Below are positions 34,890-42,071 of a DNA stretch of 64,000 bases, one piece after another. The translations under genes were made by a program, and so were the position numbers. Source of the DNA: Niabella beijingensis (GTDB lineage: Bacteria; Bacteroidota; Bacteroidia; Chitinophagales; Chitinophagaceae). The stretch is from contig NZ_JAIQDI010000002.1 in NCBI RefSeq assembly GCF_020034665.1, positions 2,356,001-2,420,000 on the forward strand. Reading direction: 5' to 3'. The notes under the pieces were generated by a model. It saw only the letters and a list, made by a program, of their open reading frames with translations, did no database searches and was not told where the DNA came from. The stretch's first letter is position 1. Each line of letters opens with the position of its first letter.

Positions 34890-35972
34890 ATGTATCCTAC
34901 ACAGGCCACATCCATGGTATTTACCGGCGCCGGTGATCCGTTTATGAAAAAGCAATATCCCCTGCCCGATCCGGGTGCGGGTGAACTGCTGGTGCAGATC
35001 ACTTATACGACCATCTGCACCAGCGATCTGCATACCCATTCCGGACGGCGTTCTGCTCCCTGTCCCGGAGTGCTGGGTCATGAGATCATCGGCCGCATCG
35101 TGCGTTGCGGAGCAAACAGGCAGACCGACCATAACGGTATTGCCCTGCAAACCGGCGATCTGATTACCTGGTGTGTTTATGCCTTTGATGCTACCACAGA
35201 AATAGCCCGGAAAGGAATGCCACAGAAATCGCCGGGAATTTACAAATACGGCCATCAGCCATTCACATCCACCGACGGATTGAATGGCGGGTTTGCAACC
35301 CACTGTCTGCTCAAGAATGGTACCGCTGTTTTTAAACTGCCGGACACGATCGATCCGGGAACGGTCGCGCCGATCAACTGTACCCATGCTACCATTGCGG
35401 GCGCGCTGCGGCTTGCGGGCGATCTGAAAAATAAAAATATACTGATCACCGGCACCGGCATGCTGGGGCTTTCAGCCTGCGCAATGGCCAAAGAAAGCGG
35501 GGCCGGAACTGTTTATGCCCTGGATATAAATAAGGAGCGGCTGGAGTTTTCAAAAAAATTCGGGGCTGCCAGATTGTTTAACGGAAGCCTGTCCGCAGAC
35601 GAGATCAATAATCAGCTTTCGGCTGAAGAAAAGATCGATATCGTGATTGATACTACTGGCATCCCGGATGTAATGACAAAGGGCCTGCAATTGCTGACCA
35701 CCGGTGGGCAGGCCATTTGGGTGGGCGCTGTATTTACCCAGCCGCCCGTAGCAGTGGATGCCGAAATGGTGGTAAGAAACCTGCTGACCATAAAGGGGCT
35801 GCACAATTACACCATTCCCGATCTGGATGCTGCGGTACGGTTTATCATTGCAAAACAACACGACTATCCCTTTAAAACGCTTGTCGGGGCTGCATTTCCG
35901 CTCGATCGCATTGATGAAGCATTTGCGCTTGCAAAGAAAGGGCTGCACTATCGTGTAGGCGTAGTACAATAA
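34890..35972 (+). CDS. Zinc-type alcohol dehydrogenase, phosphonate-associated (TIGR03366 type)
   Basis: A 360-residue medium-chain dehydrogenase. The catalytic zinc site shows Cys in ICTSDLHTHSG and GHE in VLGHEIIG. The cofactor motif is GTGMLG. It matches the group proposed as HpnZ, placed in phosphonate gene clusters. The lobe that usually holds four structural-zinc cysteines is altered (FDATTEIARKGMPQKSPG), so that zinc is probably absent. It faces away from the transporter-oxidase-hydrolase unit and could act on a hydroxy or aldehyde intermediate. Confidence 0.82.
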   Translation: MYPTQATSMVFTGAGDPFMKKQYPLPDPGAGELLVQITYTTICTSDLHTHSGRRSAPCPGVLGHEIIGRIVRCGANRQTDHNGIALQTGDLITWCVYAFDATTEIARKGMPQKSPGIYKYGHQPFTSTDGLNGGFATHCLLKNGTAVFKLPDTIDPGTVAPINCTHATIAGALRLAGDLKNKNILITGTGMLGLSACAMAKESGAGTVYALDINKERLEFSKKFGAARLFNGSLSADEINNQLSAEEKIDIVIDTTGIPDVMTKGLQLLTTGGQAIWVGAVFTQPPVAVDAEMVVRNLLTIKGLHNYTIPDLDAAVRFIIAKQHDYPFKTLVGAAFPLDRIDEAFALAKKGLHYRVGVVQ

Positions 35973-36058
35973 TTTTTTCCACCTGCGGAATAAATGTATG
36001 CGCTGCGATTCCTGTCCAGGCGGACAGACATTGCTACCGGAAACTTCCCGGTCTTCTG

Positions 36059-36517
36059 CTATAACTCCAAACGCATTTCCAGCAGGTTGGGCCGGAAACC
36101 AAATTTCTGATATGCTTTTTTGGCAGCAGTATTTTCGTCGTAAACATTGAGCCGTACTTCCGTGACCCCTGTGGTTTTCACCCACGCGATCAGCGCTTCC
36201 AGTATTTTTTGACTTACCCCCTGTCCGCGAAAAGCGGGCTTTACATACATGAACCCCAGGTAAGCGTATTCCTTATATTTCTGATAGGGTTTGGCCGGCA
36301 GTATTTTTGCATAGCCCGAGCCAATGATCTCATGTTCCGTTACAGCCAGCAGCACGGTCGCCCGGGGCGACCGGATCAGTTCAAGGAGATCGTAATAATG
36401 GATCTCCCCCTCCCTCAACGAATTATCAAAAGGCCGTTCGGCCTTTATGATGCCGCTTTCAAATTCCAGAAGTATTTCAGCATCCGCTGCAACGGCCGCT
36501 CGTATCACCAGGTCCAT
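36059..36517 (-). CDS. GNAT-family N-acetyltransferase
   Basis: A 152-residue acetyltransferase. The acetyl-CoA loop reads FRGQGVSQKIL after YVKPA, and the closing NVYDENTAAKKAYQKFGF is typical. It converges on the dehydrogenase and may be unrelated to it. An aminophosphonate acetylase role (as PhnO) is possible because of location only. Confidence 0.85.
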   Translation of the reverse strand: MDLVIRAAVAADAEILLEFESGIIKAERPFDNSLREGEIHYYDLLELIRSPRATVLLAVTEHEIIGSGYAKILPAKPYQKYKEYAYLGFMYVKPAFRGQGVSQKILEALIAWVKTTGVTEVRLNVYDENTAAKKAYQKFGFRPNLLEMRLEL

Positions 36518-36579
36518 ACTGATCCTTTTATTTTACAAAAGAAGCGATTCACTAACATAAAATAGCTCCCCCCGGTTTA

Positions 36580-36616
36580 AATAAAGAGCGGACGCATGAA
36601 CCGCCCGCTCTTTATT
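36580..36616 (-). terminator. Terminator after the TIM-barrel gene
   Basis: AATAAAGAGCGG (36580-36591) and CCGCTCTTTATT (36605-36616) form a perfect 12-bp stem, 18 bases beyond the stop at 36635. Confidence 0.88.
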
Positions 36617-36634
36617 CTGGTATGCCGGCCCCTG

Positions 36635-37555
36635 TCAGGCGGCGCCCATTACTCTTTTCAATAAGGCAAGGGTAGCCTTAATGCCATCATATTCGCTTAA
36701 GACATCGCCTTCATATTCGATACCCACTATGCCGGAGAAACCGGAGGCATTAATAATATCAAACACTTTTTTATAGTCCGTTTCGATGCAGTTTCCTTTA
36801 TCATCAAAACCATACGACTTTGCACTCACCCCTTTTGCATAGGGGATCATTTCCTTTATCCCCAGGTAGCGGTCGTATTCTTCCACGCATTTCCAGTTCT
36901 CGCCCCGCTTCAGACAAAAATTTCCAAAATCGGGAAGTGTACCCACTGTTTTTTTGCCCACTCCTTTCATTACGCCACTCAGCCATTTACCATCCGAGGA
37001 ATAGCCCCCGTGATTTTCCACGATCACATTAATATTTTCTTTGGCTGCATATTCGCCCAGCCGCCCCAATCCGTCCACTGCGGCTTTGGCAACTTCTTCC
37101 GCCGTTCCGTTGCCTGCAGCATTCACCCGGATGGTTTTACAGCCCAAGTGCTTGGCCGCGTGTACCCATTTATAATGGTTCTCCACTGCTTTTTTCCGTT
37201 CGTTGTCATCGGTATTTCCCAGCTCTCCTTCCCCGTCGCACATGATAAGGTGATTGGATACCCCATTATCCTTACATACCGTAAGCAACTCATTCAGGTA
37301 GCCCGTATCCTCTGCTTTATCCTTAAAGAACTGGTTCACATATTCCACAATGGAGATCCCGAATTCCTTTTTTGCGATCCTCGGAAAATCGAGGTTGGTG
37401 ATCTGCTTTTTTTGAAGGGCACGGTGGAGCGACCATTCGGCCAGCGATATCGGATATGTTTTTACTTTACCTGCTGCCAGCAGCGACTGGCTGCCCAGTG
37501 CACCAGCCGCCAGCACGGATGTCGTTCTTAAAAAATCTTTTCTGTTCATACGCAT
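36635..37555 (-). CDS. Tat-exported sugar phosphate isomerase/epimerase-like TIM-barrel protein
   Basis: A 306-residue protein with a Tat-like signal (NRKDFLRTTSVLAAGALG) and an AP-endonuclease-2/xylose isomerase-like barrel (SIVEYVNQFF, VIVENHGGYSSDG, TLPDFGNF, GIVGIEYEGD). Barrel Glu, Asp and His residues suggest a metal site. Proteins of this type accompany GMC oxidoreductases in Bacteroidota and may act on keto-sugars in the periplasm. It may start at 37555 or 37549. A terminator separates it from the two oxidoreductase genes upstream. Confidence 0.82.
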   Translation of the reverse strand: MRMNRKDFLRTTSVLAAGALGSQSLLAAGKVKTYPISLAEWSLHRALQKKQITNLDFPRIAKKEFGISIVEYVNQFFKDKAEDTGYLNELLTVCKDNGVSNHLIMCDGEGELGNTDDNERKKAVENHYKWVHAAKHLGCKTIRVNAAGNGTAEEVAKAAVDGLGRLGEYAAKENINVIVENHGGYSSDGKWLSGVMKGVGKKTVGTLPDFGNFCLKRGENWKCVEEYDRYLGIKEMIPYAKGVSAKSYGFDDKGNCIETDYKKVFDIINASGFSGIVGIEYEGDVLSEYDGIKATLALLKRVMGAA

Positions 37556-37594
37556 TTTGAGGGGATTGTAAGGTGAGTTGATCGCTAAAAAAAC

Positions 37595-37624
37595 AGCGTT
37601 CCATTCAACAGGAACGCTTTTCTT
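37595..37624 (-). terminator. Terminator after the gluconate 2-dehydrogenase subunit 3-like gene
   Basis: AGCGTTCC and GGAACGCT (37595-37602, 37611-37618) form an 8-bp stem. On the minus strand a run of seven T closely follows (TTTTTTT at 37593-37587). It ends the GMC unit. Confidence 0.85.
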
Positions 37625-37659
37625 TCCGGCCCTGACTGATACAGTGCCATTTTATATCA

Positions 37660-38319
37660 TTATAATGCCCAGGCTTTATCTCCTTTTTTATAAGGATAGG
37701 CACCGTCAAATTTTCCGGGGGTTTCTACATAACGCAGCGCCTGTGTGGCACCTGGCTTGGAAGTAAAGTACCCCCACAACGTTAATTGTTTCATCATTGT
37801 AAAATAATGTGGCGGATAACTTTGTTTTACCTTCACCGCACCAAAATTCTTTTTTGCCTCCTCTGCTTTCACCCATTCATCCTGTTGTTTATTGAAGGCA
37901 TCTCTTTCATTTTTATAGACCTCGGTTTTTACAAAATCCTTTGCTTCCTTATCCAATGCCGTCAGGAATTCGGTCTTCTCTGTTGCAGACAGTTCCGCAA
38001 AGGCCTTTTTATATTTTGCCTTACAGGCATCGTTAAATTTCCCGATACCATCATTAAACGCCTTTTGTTCGTTCTCCCGGTAACAATCCGTAACAATGGC
38101 TTTCATAAACTCGCCGATTTTTGCAGCCTTTGCGCCCGGCGAATCCGGCGTGGTAGGGATAATGGTCTCTCCTATTTCATCCAGCAGGGCGATGGTTTCC
38201 GGTGAAAATGAACCGGCCTTTGCGCCGGGGGCCTTACAGCCCGACATAAACATCTCGGCGCCCACTATGGTACCTCCCAGCAAAATACCTACGCGTGATA
38301 AAGCTTCTCTTCTGTTCAT
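37660..38319 (-). CDS. Gluconate 2-dehydrogenase subunit 3 family lipoprotein
   Basis: A 219-residue protein with an Arg-Arg signal (MNRREALSRVGILLGG) and a possible lipobox MSGC. The mature part resembles the small subunit of membrane-bound gluconate or glucoside dehydrogenases (TIIPTTPDSPGAKAA, PHYFTMMKQLTLWGYF). Such subunits help fold and export the GMC-type flavin subunit, which is encoded directly upstream. Confidence 0.88.
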   Translation of the reverse strand: MNRREALSRVGILLGGTIVGAEMFMSGCKAPGAKAGSFSPETIALLDEIGETIIPTTPDSPGAKAAKIGEFMKAIVTDCYRENEQKAFNDGIGKFNDACKAKYKKAFAELSATEKTEFLTALDKEAKDFVKTEVYKNERDAFNKQQDEWVKAEEAKKNFGAVKVKQSYPPHYFTMMKQLTLWGYFTSKPGATQALRYVETPGKFDGAYPYKKGDKAWAL

Positions 38320-38416
38320 CGATTATTTTTTTTAGACCGGAAAGTACTTCTGCTCCTTTCCGGTCATTCTTGTAACAAAATTTGATTTATTGCATCATTC
38401 TGAATGACCACACATT

Positions 38417-40099
38417 TTAAAGATTCTGTTTTTTCAGCTCTTCCATCGCATGATCCACCGCACGGGCTGTAAAGGCCATATACGAGAGTGAGGGATTCAC
38501 ACAGTTGGCGGATGTCATAAACGAACCGTCAGTAACAAATACATTTGGGGCATCCCAAACCTGATTCCATTTATTTACCACAGAGGTCTTGGGATCCGCT
38601 CCCATCCGTGCTGTTCCCATTTCATGGATACCGCGGCCAATCGTACCGTCACCGTCCCGGCCTTTTACATCCTTTGCACCGAATTTTTCCAGCATTTCTA
38701 TTGCATCGTTCTTCATATCCACCCGCATCTTGCGTTCATTCTCCTTCCACTCAGAATCGATCGCCAGTACATTCAGCCCCCACTTATCTTTCTTTGTTTT
38801 ATCCAGTGTGACCTGGTTCTCATGATAGGGTAATATCTCGCCAAAACCGCCGATGTTCATAGACCATGATCCCGGTTCCGTAAGTGCTTCCTTCAGACTT
38901 ACACCTATCGACATTTCTTCTGCTGAAGCATTACCGCGGCCGCGGCCGCCGCCGCCCTGGTAGCCAAAGCCCCGCAGGTAATCGCGTTTTTCGCCGTTCA
39001 TGTTCCGGAACCGCGGGATGTAGATGCCGTTTGCCCGCCGTCCGTAAGTATATTTATCTTCAAACCCTTCAACACGACCTGAAGCTCCCACGCCGAGGTG
39101 ATGGTCCATCAGGTTGTGCCCCAGCTCACCGCTGGAACTTCCCAATCCGCCCGGCCATATATCTGTGGCTGAATTCATCAGGATCCAGGTACTGTTCAGG
39201 GTGGATGCATTAAGGAAAACGATCTTTGCGTTATATACGTATGTTTTATTGGTTTCCGCATCCAGCACCTCTACTCCGGTAGCGCGTTTTTTATCTTTAT
39301 CGTATAAGATCTTCGTAACAATGCTCCAGGGTCTTAATGTAAGGTTTCCTGTTTTCACCGCAGCCGGTAAAGTAGACGACTGTGTGCTGAAATAGGCACC
39401 GAAGGGGCATCCCAGCCAACATTTATTCCGGTACTGGCAATTCGTACGCCCGGGAAGCGGCTCGGTAATGTTAGCAGTACGGCCAATGATCACATGCCGC
39501 TGACCTTTATAAATGTCCTTGATCCGTGAAGCAAAATCTTTTTCTACAATGGTCATGTCCATCGGTGGCAGAAACTGTCCGTCGGGCAGGTGCGAAATAC
39601 CATCTTTATTTCCGCTGATGCCTGCAAATTTTTCTACATAGTCATACCAGGGAGCGATCTCATTATAACGTACCGGCCAGTCAATGGCAATTCCGTCCTT
39701 GGCATTGGCTTCAAAATCCAGATCGGACCAGCGATAGCTCTGACGGCCCCACAGCAGGGAACGTCCGCCCACATGGTATCCGCGGAACCAGTCGAAGCGT
39801 TTGATTTCGGTATAAGGCGATTCCTTTTCATCCACCCACCAATCGGTATTCATTTCGTTCAGCGGGTAGTCCCGGTTCAATACCGGGTGCTCCTTGATCA
39901 TCTCCTGTGTTTTTGTTCCCCTGTGCGGAAACTCCCAGGGAGCCTTGCCGGCATTTACATAGTCCTTTACATGTTCAATGTTTTTACCGCGCTCCAGCAT
40001 GATCACTTTGAGCCCTTTTTCGGTGAGTTCCTTTGCAGCCCATCCACCGGAAATACCGCTACCGATTACAATAGCGTCGTAAGTATTCGTTTCTGCCAT
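38417..40099 (-). CDS. GMC-family oxidoreductase
   Basis: A 560-residue flavoenzyme. The FAD motif is VIGSGISGGWAAKEL near the N-terminus, and the C-terminal GMC segment includes MGTARMGADPKTSVVN and CVNPSLSYMAFTARA. It lacks its own signal peptide, so export is likely piggy-backed on the Tat signal of its partner subunit. Together the pair resembles glucoside 3-dehydrogenases, which make 3-keto-sugars; the TIM-barrel protein downstream could process these. The substrate is inferred. Confidence 0.9.
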   Translation of the reverse strand: MAETNTYDAIVIGSGISGGWAAKELTEKGLKVIMLERGKNIEHVKDYVNAGKAPWEFPHRGTKTQEMIKEHPVLNRDYPLNEMNTDWWVDEKESPYTEIKRFDWFRGYHVGGRSLLWGRQSYRWSDLDFEANAKDGIAIDWPVRYNEIAPWYDYVEKFAGISGNKDGISHLPDGQFLPPMDMTIVEKDFASRIKDIYKGQRHVIIGRTANITEPLPGRTNCQYRNKCWLGCPFGAYFSTQSSTLPAAVKTGNLTLRPWSIVTKILYDKDKKRATGVEVLDAETNKTYVYNAKIVFLNASTLNSTWILMNSATDIWPGGLGSSSGELGHNLMDHHLGVGASGRVEGFEDKYTYGRRANGIYIPRFRNMNGEKRDYLRGFGYQGGGGRGRGNASAEEMSIGVSLKEALTEPGSWSMNIGGFGEILPYHENQVTLDKTKKDKWGLNVLAIDSEWKENERKMRVDMKNDAIEMLEKFGAKDVKGRDGDGTIGRGIHEMGTARMGADPKTSVVNKWNQVWDAPNVFVTDGSFMTSANCVNPSLSYMAFTARAVDHAMEELKKQNL

Positions 40100-40313
40100 T
40101 AGACTGATTTTAAAAAAATCTTTAAATCGTTAGTAAAAAAAATAAACAATCATTTAATAGCTATAAAAGTATCGTTTTAAATTTAAATTCTTTGCTATTT
40201 TTTTTTAAATTATATGAACGGTGTTGTGTATTTAATACATACCCCTGATTTGCGGCTTTTTTTTAATTTTTTCTAACAAAAAACTACCAGAAAATGAATT
40301 CTTGGGAATGGGT

Positions 40314-40321
40314 TATCTTTG
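40314..40321 (+). promoter_or_regulatory. -7 box next to the clpS start codon
   Basis: TATCTTTG matches TAnnTTTG and ends four bases before the ATG at 40326. It also lies inside the longer frame that would start at 40302, which argues for the shorter ClpS. Confidence 0.5.
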
Positions 40322-40325
40322 CTCC

Positions 40326-40628
40326 ATGAGTTTTTCAGAAACCAACCCGTTTACAAAAACAGCAGTTGAAACCGACGTACTGACGGCGGAATCAGCTTCC
40401 TGGCAGCTGATCGTATGGAACGATGAGGTAAACACTTTTGAATGGGTGATCGAAACCCTCATGGAGGTATGTGGTCATACCTATGAGCAGGCAGAGCAAT
40501 GCTCCTATATCATTCATTTTAAGGGCAAATATGCTGTTAAGGAAGGCATGTATGAAGATCTTAAGCCCATGTGCAATGCGATCCTCGACCGCGGGATCGC
40601 TGCCACGATCGAAGAGCTGGTGGCATAG
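40326..40628 (+). CDS. clpS: ATP-dependent Clp protease adaptor ClpS
   Basis: A 100-residue adaptor that delivers proteins with destabilising N-terminal residues (Leu, Phe, Tyr, Trp) to ClpAP. The folded core has the family NDEVNTFEWV loop and a histidine-rich EVCGHTYEQAEQCSYIIHFKG stretch, the first a binding-pocket element. The start at 40326 is preferred over 40302, because the -7 box lies between them. The aat gene follows after 11 bases, so the two N-degron genes are co-transcribed. Confidence 0.93.
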   Translation: MSFSETNPFTKTAVETDVLTAESASWQLIVWNDEVNTFEWVIETLMEVCGHTYEQAEQCSYIIHFKGKYAVKEGMYEDLKPMCNAILDRGIAATIEELVA

Positions 40629-40639
40629 CCCTGTATACC

Positions 40640-41287
40640 ATGGCCATTTTTGCGTTATCCGATGCATTGTATTTCCCTCCTGTACATCTGGTGGAGAAGG
40701 ATGGCCTCCTGGCCGTTGGCGGTGATCTGAGTCCCGAACGGCTGCTGCTGGCCTACTCCTCCGGTATTTTCCCCTGGTATGAACATCCTCCTGTATTGTG
40801 GTGGTGCCCCGATCCGCGCTTTGTGTTATTCCCTGGTGAATTCAAACGCAGTAAAACCGTCCGGTCGCTTCTCAACAGGAATGCTTTTGATTTTACGGTC
40901 AACCGAGATTTTGAAGGCGTGATCCGGCAGTGCCGCCATGTGAAGCGTGTCGACCAGGACGGCACCTGGATCACCGATGAAGTGGTAACTGCTTATTGCA
41001 ACCTGCATCGTATGGGTTATGCGCATAGTGCCGAAGTGTGGCAGAATGGTATGCTCGTCGGCGGCCTCTATGGCATCCGTCTGGGGGGCGTTTTCTTCGG
41101 GGAAAGCATGTTCAGCCTGGTAAGCAATGCGTCCCGCTATGCCTTTACAAAATATGTGGAGCTGCTGCAGGAAGAGCAGGTGCAGCTGATCGATTGCCAG
41201 ATCTATTCGGAATACCTTGAGAGCATGGGCGCGCGAATGATCGAAGGAAAACAATTTGCCGCGTTGCTGAAACAGTATAACCCTTAA
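40640..41287 (+). CDS. aat: Leucyl/phenylalanyl-tRNA-protein transferase
   Basis: A 215-residue enzyme that transfers Leu or Phe from tRNA to N-terminal Lys or Arg, making substrates for ClpS. Family motifs are FPWYEHPPVLWWCPDPR, DGTWITDE and GLYGIRLGGVFFGESMFS. The start at 40640 (MAIFALSDALYFPP) is family-typical; the frame open from 40571 overlaps clpS. Its TAA shares TTAA with the convergent esterase stop. Confidence 0.95.
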   Translation: MAIFALSDALYFPPVHLVEKDGLLAVGGDLSPERLLLAYSSGIFPWYEHPPVLWWCPDPRFVLFPGEFKRSKTVRSLLNRNAFDFTVNRDFEGVIRQCRHVKRVDQDGTWITDEVVTAYCNLHRMGYAHSAEVWQNGMLVGGLYGIRLGGVFFGESMFSLVSNASRYAFTKYVELLQEEQVQLIDCQIYSEYLESMGARMIEGKQFAALLKQYNP

Positions 41288-42015
41288 AAACGGGTCTCAA
41301 TATAATGCGGCAGCATCGCCCGCCAGGTAGGCCAGTCGTGTTTGTAATCTTCTCCCCAGTTGTCAAATTCATAATAGATCCCTTTGTCATACAGGATCTT
41401 TGCAAACTCCCCTCCCGCCGTCGGATCTTCATAAGCGCCCGCACCCGTTAAGATATGGATATGCGGGCTTTTCCGGATCTGCTCCAGCATTCCATGATCC
41501 GTAAGATTGGGCATGTAATGCCAGGGACTGTTCAAATACACCGTATCATTTATAAAGCCACCGGAATAATAGGTAAGATCGTATACCCCGCTCATGGCGA
41601 TCACCCCACTCAACAGATCGGGGCGTTTCAGAAAAAGATTCATACTGTGCAGCGCACCAAAGGAAGCACCGCTGATGAATACCGGGGTTTGCGCACCGGA
41701 TTCATTTTTTATAAATGGGAGCACTTCATTGAACACATAGGTATTCCACTGTTCGTGCCGCTGGGCCTTATCCCAATTGTTCATTTCTTTGTTCAGCCAA
41801 CTCTCATTATTCACACTGTCGATCGAATATACTTTCAACCGGCCCGTATCAATAAAAGGAGCCAGGCTGTCGATCAGCTGAAACCGCTCATATTCCAGGT
41901 AGTCTGCACCTGCAGTAGGTACCAGCAGCAGCACCGTCCCGAAATAACCATAGGACACGACCGGCATCTCTTTTTGAAGCGATGGGCTGAACCAGTGACT
42001 GATCTTTTTTTCCAT
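41284..42015 (-). CDS. Esterase/alpha-beta hydrolase (putative esterase family)
   Basis: A 243-residue alpha/beta hydrolase of the Esterase D-like group. The nucleophile elbow is GASFGALHS, and a likely catalytic His lies in YKHDWPTWR near the end. There is no signal peptide. Family members cleave S-formylglutathione, siderophore or acyl esters; the substrate is unknown here. The stop overlaps that of aat by four bases on the opposite strand. Confidence 0.85.
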   Translation of the reverse strand: MEKKISHWFSPSLQKEMPVVSYGYFGTVLLLVPTAGADYLEYERFQLIDSLAPFIDTGRLKVYSIDSVNNESWLNKEMNNWDKAQRHEQWNTYVFNEVLPFIKNESGAQTPVFISGASFGALHSMNLFLKRPDLLSGVIAMSGVYDLTYYSGGFINDTVYLNSPWHYMPNLTDHGMLEQIRKSPHIHILTGAGAYEDPTAGGEFAKILYDKGIYYEFDNWGEDYKHDWPTWRAMLPHYIETRF

Positions 42016-42071
42016 AAATCAGAATTTTAATGCCCATACAAAATAGGTATTAAAACCGATTTATAAAAAAA

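Noticed and set aside
35550..36185. A 211-codon minus-strand frame over the end of the dehydrogenase and the acetyltransferase
   Set aside because: It overlaps two supported genes on both strands and shows no family traits.
36059..36517. Acetyltransferase as PhnO-type member of the phosphonate island
   Set aside because: Only the location suggests it; it is convergent with and separate from the island, and the family is too broad.
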